Assembly (NCBI GenBank): GCA_030704615.1
Contig: CM060731.1
Location: 94,096,756 to 94,160,755, forward strand
Direction: 5' to 3'
DNA: 64,000 bases
Origin: Takakia lepidozioides
Taxonomy: Eukaryota; Streptophyta; Takakiopsida; Takakiales; Takakiaceae
This document shows, piece after piece, positions 33,541 through 44,338 of this stretch. The notes beneath the pieces are model-generated. The model ran no database searches. It was not told the origin of the DNA and saw nothing but the letters and a program-made list of their open reading frames with translations. Each line of letters begins with the position of its first letter. Positions within the stretch are counted from its first letter, which is position 1. The position numbers and the translations under genes are program-made.

Positions 33541-33869
33541 GTAGTGGTTGCCAAATCCCCCGAGCTCCAGAGTGAACCTCTGCCAACTGCAGAAGGTTGT
33601 GGTTGTCCTTTCACCAGGTATCCTAAGTCGAGAGAGATATTGACACCCAATTGCAAAGAAGGTGGAGAGGCCGTGTGGTGCTTTAATAGAAATCGTTTGA
33701 TAACAGCTGATTCATTCCGACGAAGAATATCCACTGCTACTGGAGTCGGAGTCCAAAACGAAGGCTATGAAGACACTAGCCTTGCTCTGCATAAAATCCT
33801 CTCTGTCGTAAAGCACACGAGGGGGAGAAAAGATGAAACTAAATTTGCAAGCTGCAGCCTCCGCATAAC
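33541..33869. other. Unassigned sequence with short open frames
   Basis: Overlapping frames of 113 codons (-) and 118 codons (+) exist, neither with a recognised motif. Confidence 0.35.
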
Positions 33870-33870
33870 A

Positions 33871-34650
33871 TGGCATCTACAAATTGTTCGGACCACATAA
33901 CTTATGATTTGTTGTCATGTCATTCTTTCATGTGACCAGAAATCCATGCTGGGTAAACGCCGGGTCTTTTGCTTGCCAAGCAGGGGTTGGGTTCATTTGC
34001 AAGTTTTCCAATTTTTATTTTTATTTTATTTTTATTTTTATTTTTCCCCGAATGTGCCAGATTAAGGTGTCGTCAACGACACCTTAATCTACCTTAATAT
34101 GGCTAGTCTTCTGGTGTGTTATTTGGGGTGAATGACAACTACAAATTGCTCGGACCACATAACTTATGATTCGTTGTCATGTCCTTCTTCCATGTGACCA
34201 GAAATCCATGTTGGGTAAATGCCAGATCTTTGGCTTGCAAAGCAAGGGTTGGGTTCATTTGCAAGTTTTTCAAAAAATAAAAAATAAAAATTATTATTAT
34301 TATTCCCCGAATATGCCAGATTAAGGTCTTTTGGTGTGCTATTTGGGATGAATGGCATCTACAAATTACTCGGCTTATGATTCGTTGTCATGTCCTTCTT
34401 CCAAGTGACCAGAAATCCATGCTGGGTAAACGCCAGGTCTTTTGTTGCAAATGCAAGGGCCGGGTTCATTTGCAAGTTTTTCAAAAACAAATAATACAAT
34501 AATAATATTGTTATTTTATTGTTATTGTTATTTTTATTTTATTTTCCCCGAATGTGCCAAATTAAGGTGTCGTAATCTGGCTGGTTTTCTGGTGTGCTAT
34601 TTGGGGTGAATGGCATCTACAAATTGCTCGGCTTATGATTCGCTGTCCAA
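33871..34650 (+). repeat. Tandem repeat of 215-260 bp, three copies plus a partial
   Basis: Each unit carries TGGCATCTACAAATTGCTCGG, CATGTGACCAGAAATCC, GGGTTCATTTGCAAG, a T- or AT-rich run and CCCCGAATGTGCCAGATTAA. The units start near 33871, 34136 and 34356, and a fourth start at 34612 is cut by the retroelement junction. Confidence 0.85.
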
Positions 34651-35154
34651 AGTGCTAAAGACCTTAGCATGCCCAATGACATCAAAGATCCTCTCCGGTG
34701 TGGGCATGACATACTTATCGGACTTGGTCTGACGATTTGCAGGCTGGTAATCACCGCACATACGTCTCTCCGTCCAATTGCCATAGACATCCTTCTTGGC
34801 TGGCATCACTGTGCCTGAAGCATACTCTCCACCAGAGAGCTCCACCAAACCAGCATCCCAGAGATCTTGAGTCATCATCTGAATCAAAGACCTCTACATG
34901 TCACTGTATCTACAGGGTCTCCGAAAGATTGGCGTGTCAGTGGCCAACTCAATACGAATCCCTTGACCCTTCAGTGCTCACAAGTCCTTCAAACTAAAGG
35001 CAAAACAATTTTTGTAAGCCCTCAGGAACCGCCGTATACGTCGTCTCTCTCCTCCGGTGACAATGGGTCCAATGTCAGGCTCCCAATTGTCCTCCGTAAC
35101 TGCAACCTTAAGTCCAGTGGGCTTAGAGGTAGAGGACGCGTCTAGTGGTTGCTA
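34633..35154 (-). pseudogene. Gypsy reverse transcriptase, N-terminal part
   Basis: Reads IELATDTPIFRRPCRYSD, then LWDAGLVELSGG, MPAKKDVYGNWTERRMCGDY, and the palm start MPTPERIFDVIGHAKVFSTLD, the usual gypsy order. It is cut at about 34640 where the tandem repeat begins. Stops: TAG 35152, TGA 34978, TAG 34894, all in phase with the methyltransferase frame. Confidence 0.88.
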
Positions 35155-35429
35155 TGTTGCAACCTCTTGAGCAGTACTCCCTACCTGCTCAGTCAATGAC
35201 AATGCCTCATCCTGCCCCATCATCTCATCCTCAAGGACTTCCTCAACCCGAGAAAAATCCCTAACCTCATCGATCACCGCCACCTTGGCTGCCAACTCCC
35301 TCTGAACCTCGAGCACCTCCCACATGTGCCATGGATGTCTGCACCCCATGGTCCTCTCATGCTCGCCTCCACTCACTGTCTGTACTGTCTCGGTAGGCAG
35401 AGAGACCATCGAGGGAAGTGTACTTTGCA

Positions 35430-37411
35430 CTCTGCGTTGCTCAGCCATAGCCAAGCTGATAGTCCAGGTCAAGTAATTGAAATCCATTGCTTGCCCCAAC
35501 ACCTGACAACATGATGCCTCAGAAAGAGACGGCACCGCCGTGGTACCAGTGGTAAAACCCATTGCCCGCTCATGCTCGTCAGCATTAGGCTCCACTAACT
35601 GCTACAACTGAGCATCCCACAAGAGGCCAGGTCCACTATCCCGGAAAGCATGCGATCCTGGGAAGCCGAGCAGTGTAGGTAATGCTGCTCGTGGTTGATC
35701 CACCTTGTTGACCACTGCCAAAGGCGAACGGTCATCGTGTCTCACACGCTGAGACTGCCTCGTTGTGTCCAAAATGCTATCCACTGTGAGGTGTGTTGGC
35801 CGATGCACCCCATCAAATGCACGCTTGAGCAGTGCGGATGACATCAAGTTAGTCCACCATAGCCGTGGACGATGAGCCCGTGACCTCACTGTAGCTGCAT
35901 CTAGCAACACTGCTGACCCAAGCCACGACCGGACTTGATGCACACTGGCCATCACCTTGGCCCGAGAATCGCCTATCAGTGACACATTCTCCAAGATGTA
36001 TGTTGGAGATACAGCTTGATGAAGCTGCAAGTGACGCAAAACCCGCATCATCTCCCAAAACAGACCCGACCTCGAGTCTCGCAATCCATTGCCATGCCCG
36101 ACTGATGAATACCCTTGGCATGGCCAACCTGCCACTACCAGATCAATGGAGCCAACCCACTCCTAATCATGCGCCCCCAGCAACGAAATGTCTGCTGGCA
36201 AGGCCTGCTGATATCCACGAACTGTAGACACCGGCAACAACCACTATAACAGATCACGGTAGTTATGACTACCAAACCGTGGTAGTCATGGTTTTCTTGA
36301 CTTTGACCATGACTGTACCATGTTTTTATATGAAATTGACATCCCGCAGTCATTCATACGACTGTAGTCATATGAATGACTATCTAAGTAGTCGTCCGTA
36401 TGACTATATGGCTCCGGAATGGGCGGAAGGCTGGTCAACGGCAATTGACCAGATTTAGCTCACTATTCATAGTCATTTCCATGACTACAGTGTACATGGA
36501 TGAGGTTACATAGTCATGATGATTACTGGGGATTTTGTAATTTGGTGTGTATAATACAATTAAAATACCATATAGTCACATGAATGACTAATGGGTGTAT
36601 TGGTTAGCAGGTAGTGAACTATAACTCTTATAGTAAAGAGGTGCAGGTTCAAACTCCTCTAAGTATAAGATGATCTTAGGGTTAGTAGGCAAGCTAGGGA
36701 TAGCACGTGGTACCTTAGATGGGCTGCCACGTGGTTTTTTCATTATTATAATGCATTATGTCACGTGGCACAATGCAGTGCGACGCGACGTCTGACATAT
36801 GTTTTAAATTTTTAAATTTTAATTTAATTTAATTTAATTTTTTTAATCAATTGCGCCTCGTCACGTGACGCGGCAGCGGCGACTGCAGTATGGTATATAT
36901 GACTGCAGTGAGAGATATCACTTGGTTCATCTAACTGTAGTCATCCGGACCGTACCATCCTGTACTCATTGTATTCACTTGGTTTGCACGACTTATAGTA
37001 ATAGAAGTCATATGTACCGTTTATGACTGCAAAATAGTCATATATACAGTCATAAATACCGCGATCTGTTGTAGTGAACTCAGGGTACTGATGCACCAAC
37101 TGAGCAACATGGCGAAGTGAAACGCGTCGTGCAGTCTTATCCCTCTCGACATACAGGTAACGCTGAACTCGTACACGTGCCTGTAACACAGCAGCCAATC
37201 CGGTGTTGATCCCGTCAAACAAGTCCAGAAGACAAATGCCTTCATCCGGATACTGCCACACAATAGGTGTGGTATCCAATGGTGACAACTGAGGTGGTTC
37301 TGGTGCAATCCCCGCACTCTCCTCCTCTCCTGATGGTACAAAAACCTCTACCCAGACATGTTGTACCCGTCGATCAGTAACCCGCTGCAAATCCTTGCTC
37401 GTGCCCCACAA
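35430..37411 (-). pseudogene. C5-cytosine DNA methyltransferase domain inside a retrotransposon polyprotein
   Basis: Conserved blocks in canonical order: motif I (LLDLFDGINTGLAAVL, about 37230-37185) for AdoMet binding; motif IV with the catalytic Cys (GWPCQGYSSVGHG, about 36130-36090); motif VI ENV (about 35990); motif VIII-like AHRPRLWWTN (about 35880-35850); motif IX/X-like EHERAMGF and QVLGQAMDFN (about 35575-35480). It would transfer a methyl group to C5 of cytosine in DNA. A CACTA-type element sits between motifs I and IV. Removing it with one target copy (838 bp) restores the frame exactly. TAG at 36163 and 35602 also break it. The target recognition region is short. Whether it is DRM/DNMT3-like or of another class cannot be settled by eye. 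Confidence 0.85.
36242..37076. mobile_element. Non-autonomous CACTA-type element in the methyltransferase
   Basis: The ends are CACTATAACAGATCACGG and, on the other strand, CACTACAACAGATCGCGG. The flanks are AAC on both sides (36239-36241 and 37077-37079), the 3-bp duplication expected of CACTA transposons. Subterminal copies of TAGTCATATGAATGACTA-like words fill both ends. It has no transposase. A tRNA-like stretch near 36592-36668 is noted under rejected items. Confidence 0.88.
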
Positions 37412-38469
37412 GGTGTGTTATCCTCTGAATGAGCGTTGTCCTCTAGCAACTCTCCAGGCCAAGTCACTGCAGCTGTGAATGCTGCTAGTGTCGGCATCTT
37501 GCCCCGCTGGGCAACCGCAACTCCTCCTATGAACGTCACAGAGAGCTGCATACGCCGACCCTTCCCTGACTGCCATCCAGGCCTATAGGAAGTTGACTCC
37601 TCCCAAAAATCCAGGGTGAAGCCCATGGGGTACAACACTGCCCCACCAACCAGGACATTGTACGAGACCGCGTCTGTCACAATGGCCTTGACTCGCATCA
37701 CTGAGCCATCTGTAGGGTGATCCGGCCGTAGTTTGATAGCCAACTCACGTCATGTCATGCCCCAAGCCTACTCCAATCCTCCCCGGGACGTCTGTATCTG
37801 AAAAGGACAAGACTCCATATCCGCCTCCGTGAGGCCCAAGCCTGCAATAGCAGCTCTGCCCGGCATCAATGGCTGAGCTCCCGAGTCCAACAAGACCCGC
37901 AGTGGCCGGTACCTCTTGCCTGCAGGTCCACTCAAATAGAAAATGTCATCCTGGTTGTCTAACATGACAACTCCAGGTGTCACCATGACGCGCTCAATGG
38001 CTGGCCTAGCTGGCAGCTCCATGAACCTGGCAGCTGCAGCTTGCCATGGTGCCGCCGTGGCAGTCTTGACCCTCAAATCCGAGGATCCCTCCGGCACTAC
38101 ACCTCCCACTATCTCCGCAGAAGATGAAGTAACCTCCCTACTCTCACAGAGTGTAGCTGCCAGCGTGAACGCCTCAGCTGGTCTTACCCCCGGCGTCGCA
38201 ATCATGGTAGCCGAGAACAATGGAGCCTGGCACACAGATGTGGCCGCTCCCAGCAGCACACTAGCTGCCATAGCCTTGGAAACACTAGGTAGTGGTGTTG
38301 CCCGTGTAGCTCTCCCCAATGACATAGTAACCTCCGCCTCGGTAACAGTCGGGCGCGAGACTAGGTGCCATGGATGGCGTCGACACTGTCTCCGCCAATG
38401 TGAATGACTCAGGAAGCCTAGCCTGACGGCTTGCCTCCCCACGCTGTGGATCCAACTCCACCTCTGCAC
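37348..38469 (-). pseudogene. Retroviral-type aspartic protease of the methyltransferase element
   Basis: The active-site block is LRVLLDSGAQPLMPG (about 37900), followed by LGLTEADMESCPFQIQT and the second conserved block SYNVLVGGAVLYPMGF (about 37660-37610). A long Ala/Thr-rich linker precedes it. TAG at 37768 and TGA at 37750 interrupt the domain in frame. It would cut the Gag-Pol polyprotein. Confidence 0.82.
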
Positions 38470-38502
38470 CTCGTGGCTCAGGAACTCGTGCTGCTCCTCA
38501 AA

Positions 38503-39204
38503 TCACGGCTGCAGCAGACTCCACCTACACTAGTGGTAGTGCTGCTCCGCACATGAATCCCATGCCTCCCATATCTCCTCCCTTAGGAGCAGGAGGTGGA
38601 CCATCCGGCCTTGGAGCCGGTACCACCTGAGATGTAGCCATGCAGCGAGCCTCTGCTCTAGCTGCTGAAGCCGGTTGGCCATGCTTTGGGCAACACCCTG
38701 ACCTCCGCGTCCTTGGCCATGTTGAGCTTGCCCTTGGCCTGCACCTCGTGCCTGGCCACCTCGTCCTCTCTGGGCTGCTCCACCTCGCCCCCGGCCACCA
38801 TTGTTCCCTTGGAACTGGCCTGGGCGCAACTCAGGATGCAAACCATAACACTGGGCCTCTCCATGCCCGTGCTTGCCACAATGCCCACACTGCAATTGTG
38901 CAGGCTGTGCATATGCCGGCCCTTTGCCTCCCTCTGGGCAATCCTTCTTGACATGGGGTCCTCCACATGTCCAACACACCACCTCCGCCCGTTGTTGGCC
39001 TACAAATGAAGGGAGAGACCCCTGCATCTGAGGTCCTCTCTGTCCTTCCCTGGGCTTCACCTGGACCCCCTTGTTGCCTTGAGCACGTTGAGGTAGTGGT
39101 TGGCTAAGAGCACCACTACCCCGTGGTGTCTCCTTGGCAAATCCCACCATGACCACTCGTTCCTCTACCATGTTGAGCTCTATCCGCTCTACCAGCAAAA
39201 ACAC
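38503..39204 (-). pseudogene. Gag nucleocapsid with two zinc knuckles
   Basis: Two knuckles, CWTCGGPHVKKDC and CGHCGKHGHGEAQC, are followed by a long Gly/Arg/Gln-rich RNA-binding-like tail (RGRGGAAQRGRGGQARG). The frame is the same as the protease, broken by TAG at 38530 and TGA at 38503. Confidence 0.85.
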
Positions 39205-39209
39205 ATTTG

Positions 39210-40069
39210 CTAAAGTGGGTTGGGCCGCTTGAAGGAGAGTTGCACCCTTCTCCTCAGCTCCTTGTCCAATATCCCATACCAGAATTGGACTGCCTGAGCT
39301 TCGGTAACCCCTTGGGTTATTTTTATCAAGCGCCTCATGCGAGTGAAAGCCTCCCTCAAGCTCTCAGTAGGCTTCTGTTGGAACTCTTGCAAGTTCCGCA
39401 ACTTCTCTGTCCTCACCCCTTGGTAGTTCCCTCTCAACTCTTCAAAGAACTCCAAAACAGGGTTGAAGGCAGGCACGGGTACTGGTGCTGGTGCGGTAGT
39501 GGCTTGGGTGGACGTCGTAGCTACTGTACCACCATCCCCACTGCTGCTTGCTGAAGCTGCCGGTGCAGCGGCAGATATAGCCAATGCCCTCGTGGCTCTA
39601 GTGCCCCTAGTGATGGAGACATAGTCGGGTGACCAGTACATCCTCCACTCCTCGATCTCAACCTCATGCCCCCACCTGAACTCATGGTAATCATCCATAG
39701 GCGGCCCCTCAAGGTGTTGAAACAGCCCCTTCCATGCCATGAAATGCGTAAATAGTTGTGGAATGCGCATTTGCTGCAAATCACACCAATTATCAAACTC
39801 TTGGATAAAATCATCCAACTCGATGGTGCCCACCGCCCCAGACTACCTTCGTGGCCCCTTGGTAGCTCCATACATCTCCTCATTGTGTCCCCAACAATGG
39901 CAAGGAAACAACTTGCACTGCCGTGTGAGTCCTCCTCATTCACAATCCGAATCAGAACCTTCGTAGAAGACACAGGAGGTGAAGGTAGCCTAAACCGCAC
40001 ACCTCGTCTCATGTACCCACTAGTATTGCTAGTGCTCGAACCAGCACTGTCCCCATCAACTAGTGGCAC
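39210..40069 (-). pseudogene. Gag capsid region of the methyltransferase element
   Basis: An N-terminal Ser-rich start at 40069 (MPLVDGDSAGSSTSN) runs, after a frame change near 39835, into the capsid-like retrotransposon gag region (FDNWCDLQQMRIPQLF, LREAFTRMRRLI, QFWYGILDKELRRRV). A frame change to the knuckle region follows at about 39205. Particle formation is the family role. Confidence 0.8.
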
Positions 40070-40785
40070 CTCTGTGTTGACAAACTGTCATTCAACCGGT
40101 CATGAACATGTCCCTAATCCCCTCTCCACAAGGTAACCGGGTAGAGAACTTGTTGCGGCTTATGGTTTAAAATACTAGGTTCCTACAGAGCTACACCTGC
40201 ACCTGCATCCCCCCGCAAGCACTCCTATGGTTGGCTGGTCATCACCACTCCAACCTCACCACCAGGAGAAACAATGATGGTCTGACTGTTCCTCATCGCC
40301 AGCCACCCCTCACCATTGACAGCATGCTCTAGGACTGGCCGGTGATCAAATCCCGGACCAATCAACCTATAAACAAGCGCCCACACAAAACTAACATGGC
40401 GCACAGTCAAGCATGCAGGTATGAGGGGATCCAAACACAAGAAATCAGGAACGACAACTCCCCACACACCAAAAACAACTCCACGGGTGTTTGCCTGCAA
40501 TGGATACCCCAGCCCAAACCCGGACTGACTCTCTTTGCCTCCACCTACGGAAAGGTCTTTGGCCTAATGAGAGGGTGGAAAACTACGAGGAAAAGAAGCT
40601 AAAACAATGCCTAACCCCAGCATGCCCTCATCCCAACACTCTTCTTCTCTTCTCTTCCCTCATTTGCATGACTATGGGAATATCATGAAGATACTCCTCA
40701 AACCGCCCTCCACGAGCGTCAAATTCGGCCTTCAAGACCACATGCCAGTCCTTAGGCAGTCCACCAGTGCCTCCACGAGTCAGCA
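40070..40785 (-). other. Leader-like region upstream of gag
   Basis: No domain found. It is probably 5' leader of the retroelement. A canonical TGGTATCAGAGC primer site is not visible. Confidence 0.4.
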
Positions 40786-40789
40786 CAGG

Positions 40790-41450
40790 CCGTCCACAGG
40801 TCAACACGGGCCAGCACAGACCAGCACAGGCCCACACAGATCACTGGTCATAGCCGTCACAGCCCCACAGCCCATCACAGCCCCAAATGCCACAGGTCAC
40901 AGCCTGTCACAGCCCTACACAAGTCATAGGATCACAGCCCCAAAGGCCACATGTCACAGCCTGTCAAAGCCCCAAAGGCCACAGGGCACAGCCTGTCACA
41001 GCCCTACAGAGGTCATAGGGTCACAGCCCCACAGGCCACAACCTGTCACAACCCAAAAGGCCACATGGCACAGCCTATCACAGCCCCAAAGCACAGCCCC
41101 TCACAGCCCATCACAACCTGTCACAGCCCGTCACAGCCCTATACAGGTCACAGGGTCACAGCCCCACAGGCCACAGCCTGTCACAGCCCATCACAACCCC
41201 CAAGGCCACGTGGCACAGCCCATCACAGCCTATCACAGTCCGTCACAGCCCCACAGGCCACAGGCACAGCCTGTCACAACCCCTCACAGCCCATCACAAC
41301 CTGTCACAGTCCGTCATAGCCCCACAGGCTGTGGTCACAGCTTGTCACAGCCCTACACAGGTCATAAGGGTCACAGCCCCACAGGCCACAGGGCACAGCC
41401 CGTCACAGCCTGTCAAAGCCCTCAACAGCCCATCACAGCCCCATCCATGG
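40790..41450 (+). repeat. CACAGCC satellite with 10-bp units
   Basis: Over 600 bp of TCACAGCCCA, TCACAGCCTG, CCACAGGCCA and similar units, sometimes in longer blocks of 60-90 bp. One plus-strand frame stays open through it only because the units lack stops. Confidence 0.93.
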
Positions 41451-41925
41451 CCACTCATGGCAGTTTAGCCATTTCTCCAAGGGGTTTAGTCACGCCAAGC
41501 TAGGGTTTGTGTCTCTTGGACTCTAGGCTTCTTTGCACCGAGCTATGGCGGCTGTGAGGAAATCAACAAGGTATTCTTGCTCTTTATGGCCCCCACACAC
41601 CACCAATAGTAGCTCTAATTCTAGAGGAAGATGTTTGCAACCGAAACTAAGTGCACAAGCTTCCTTTTTAACTCACAAAACAGTGCCATTGATCCCTATG
41701 GCGACTAACCAAACATGGCTGACTTCCAACCCTTGTAGGCACTCATTCACGTGCTTTTCTTGACCATAGCATGCCCTTCGTATCTAATCCAGCCCCTGCA
41801 CCTGCTGCTTGAAGAGTTGTGTTCCCTTCAAGCTTGAAGTTGAAACCCCAACTCACATAGGCCCTACAAGTGCTTTTATTTCACCCCAAGTGGAAACCAG
41901 CCCTAGCCCTTCCGTTCTAGCTCTC
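41451..41925. other. Unassigned sequence between two satellites
   Basis: No gene or element end recognised. Confidence 0.4.
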
Positions 41926-41929
41926 TAAA

Positions 41930-42320
41930 GCTTGAAAACAAGAGCCTCAATGGGCTGAAGGCATGCTCCACACATGCCCCACTCTCACCATAAGAGAATC
42001 AGCTCTTTTGCTTCATTTCTTGCACCCACAAACCTGAAAATACAAGCTTCAGCGGGCTAAAAGCATGCTCCACACATGCCCTATAGGGAAACCAGCCCTT
42101 TCCTTCCTTTCTTGCACTCCCAAACCTGAAAGTACAAGCCTTCAACAGGCTGAAAGCATGCTCCACACATGCATTGCCTTCACATAAGGGAAGTCAGCCC
42201 TTCCCTCTTCCTTGCTTGCCCTCCAAGCTTGAAGATGGAAGCTTCAATGAGCTGAATACATGCTCCACACATGCAACCTCTTCACACAAGAGGTATCAGC
42301 CCCCTATCTTGCTCTTTGGC
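41930..42320 (+). repeat. Tandem repeat of about 100 bp, four copies
   Basis: Each unit contains CATGCTCCACACATGC, AAGCTTGAA-like and ATCAGCCC-like blocks. The core CATGCTCCACACATGC is almost invariant. Confidence 0.85.
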
Positions 42321-42829
42321 TCCTTGATGCTCTCTAAGACAAGACTAAGCACTCCACAGCCTTTGCCAAGCTCCTGAAACCCTAAGGCTTACATTTCCAG
42401 CCACAAGACACTCCTCTTGTGGTGCAAGAGCTCTTCTTCCAAGCTCTGAAACCCTAGGTGCACATTCCATGGCCTTGCCGCATCTCTTAGCTCCTGTTCC
42501 AGCCCTGCTCTTGCCATGACAAGAGCCCTCTCAATGCTGAAGCTCGAGATTGAAACCGCAATCCACATATTCCACAAAGTGCACTGATTTGCCCCAATCC
42601 AAATCAGCCAATCTGAAACCATCAAGGTGCTCTGGAATTACTTGCAGCATGGTGCTTTCATCTCTGAAGTTGAAAATCGAATGCCAAGGTCTACTACCTC
42701 GTAACCCACATCGCCTCCGCTTCTAACAACCAATAGCTCCACGGTGCTCCTTGCATAACAACCTGGTTTCTCTCATTCTCAAGCAAAAACCACAAATGTT
42801 ACAACTAACTTGTATCTGGCACTTACGGA
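42321..42829. other. Unassigned sequence, likely retroelement leader
   Basis: No gene recognised. It lies between the satellite and the LTR complex. Confidence 0.4.
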
Positions 42830-44301
42830 TACGAGCTGATCTTTCTTGAGTGATAAAGATGAAGAATACAAGCACAAGCTCATGCGAGCTCACAAAGCTG
42901 AAGCATAAACTCATGCATATATAAACTCGTCACTCAAATACAAGTCAAGCCAAGTGCACCCCACGCCATGGGGAATCCACACTACGGCGCCATAGCTAGG
43001 CGCGGTGAAGCTCAACTCGAGAAAGATGAGCCTCCCACGCTTGCCGTGAAGATAACCACTCTAGGGCCTAAATTTGCCTTGACCCCTGGATTGACACTTG
43101 GGCCAATCCCAAATATCAATATGTAAAAGCTAGCTATTTCCTAGCTAGTTTCACACTAGTGGTAAAATAACTTGACACATGGTTCTAACTTATCTGGGCA
43201 ATTTTTCATCCGACACTCATCCAACGTTCATCCAATGTTCATCCATTCCTTTTTACGTTCATCACAGATACATTCATCCGTCAATTTTTCATCGCACATT
43301 CGTGCCACATTGTCGTCATAGAGCCTGTCTGTCTTTGGTCCGATGGAGAGAAGATTGCGTCGTTGCAGTGGAGTTTGTGTCCACGGCAATAGGCCCACTT
43401 GTTTCCTCACTTTTACGGTCCGTATCAATAATCTGCTCACGCTTACAATCTGTTCACGCTTGGGGGAATCTGCTCACGGCTTTGCTGCCCTCCACATGTG
43501 CACACCAAATACTAGTCTATCACTAGTTTGCCACTAGTGCACCACCAGGCTGCCACTAGTCACCACTAGTGTACCACTCACTACAGGAAAAGGGGGGGGT
43601 TTTCGACGCCGCGGCGTCGTAAAACAGCCCTTTTCGGGTGGGGAAAAAAAATCAAATTTGCGACGCCCTGGCGTCGCAAGCCCGTCACCAAAAAAACCAA
43701 TGGGGATCGCAAATATGCGAAACTGCGATTTGCGACGCCCGGGAGTTAAAAAAAAAACAGAATCAGCACCGTCCAGGGGTCGCAAAGTGCGACGCCCGGA
43801 CGTCACAATTTAAGGGGGTACATTTGAATTTAGGCTGGAAAATTTGAATTTCAAAAATTTGTTGACCATTGACTCTGGTTCTGTCTAATGGCGATATGTT
43901 CATTGTTCTACATATATCATGTAATGCATACATGAACCTAAGACCTCCACGTTATAACATTTCTAAGACATTACAAACTAACCAACACACCTACGCTACA
44001 TCTATGTATTACAAAAGCAATATATATATATACATATAAAGATTTCCTTCAAGTTCCTTCAAGTTCCTTCTAAAAGGGTCTCTCTTGTGACGCCGGGGAG
44101 TTGCAACCTCCACAACCTTAGTGCCCAGCCCCAGCATCGTCGCTGTTGTTGTACCCCCCACCGCCAGGCGCCCTAAGCGATGTCCTTGTGTAGACCTAAG
44201 CTGACCACAACACCATTGCGACCCCCTAACGTCGCAACGTTGGGCGTCCAACGCGGGGCGCCCCCAGCGAACGCTTTTGTGAAGTTGAGGGCCGCAAAGC
44301 C

Positions 44302-44338
<37 letters not shown>

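Larger units (their letters stand above)
34633..40069 (-). mobile_element. Gypsy retrotransposon encoding a cytosine DNA methyltransferase (3'-truncated)
   Basis: On the minus strand the order is gag (40069-39210), CCHC zinc knuckles (to 38530), aspartic protease (38469-37348), C5-cytosine methyltransferase (37411-35430) and RT (to 34633, truncated before the catalytic YxDD). From the methyltransferase onward everything is in one frame once the CACTA-type insertion 36242-37076 is subtracted. RNase H and integrase are missing on this side. The LTR complex at 42830-45494 is probably its 5' LTR. Methyltransferase-bearing retrotransposons are known from charophyte algae and dinoflagellates. This copy has at least nine in-frame stops and is dead. 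Confidence 0.87.

Noticed and set aside
36592-36668. tRNA-like stretch inside the first CACTA-type element (A-box-like TGGTTAGCAGG, B-box-like GGTTCAAACTCC)
   Set aside because: The acceptor and T stems do not pair properly, the A box misses a key base and the B-box-like stretch has an extra base. Not supported as a tRNA gene; at most a chance or tRNA-derived remnant.
40607-41503. 298-codon plus-strand ORF
   Set aside because: Encoded almost entirely by the CACAGCC satellite (HSLSQP repeats); no evidence of coding.
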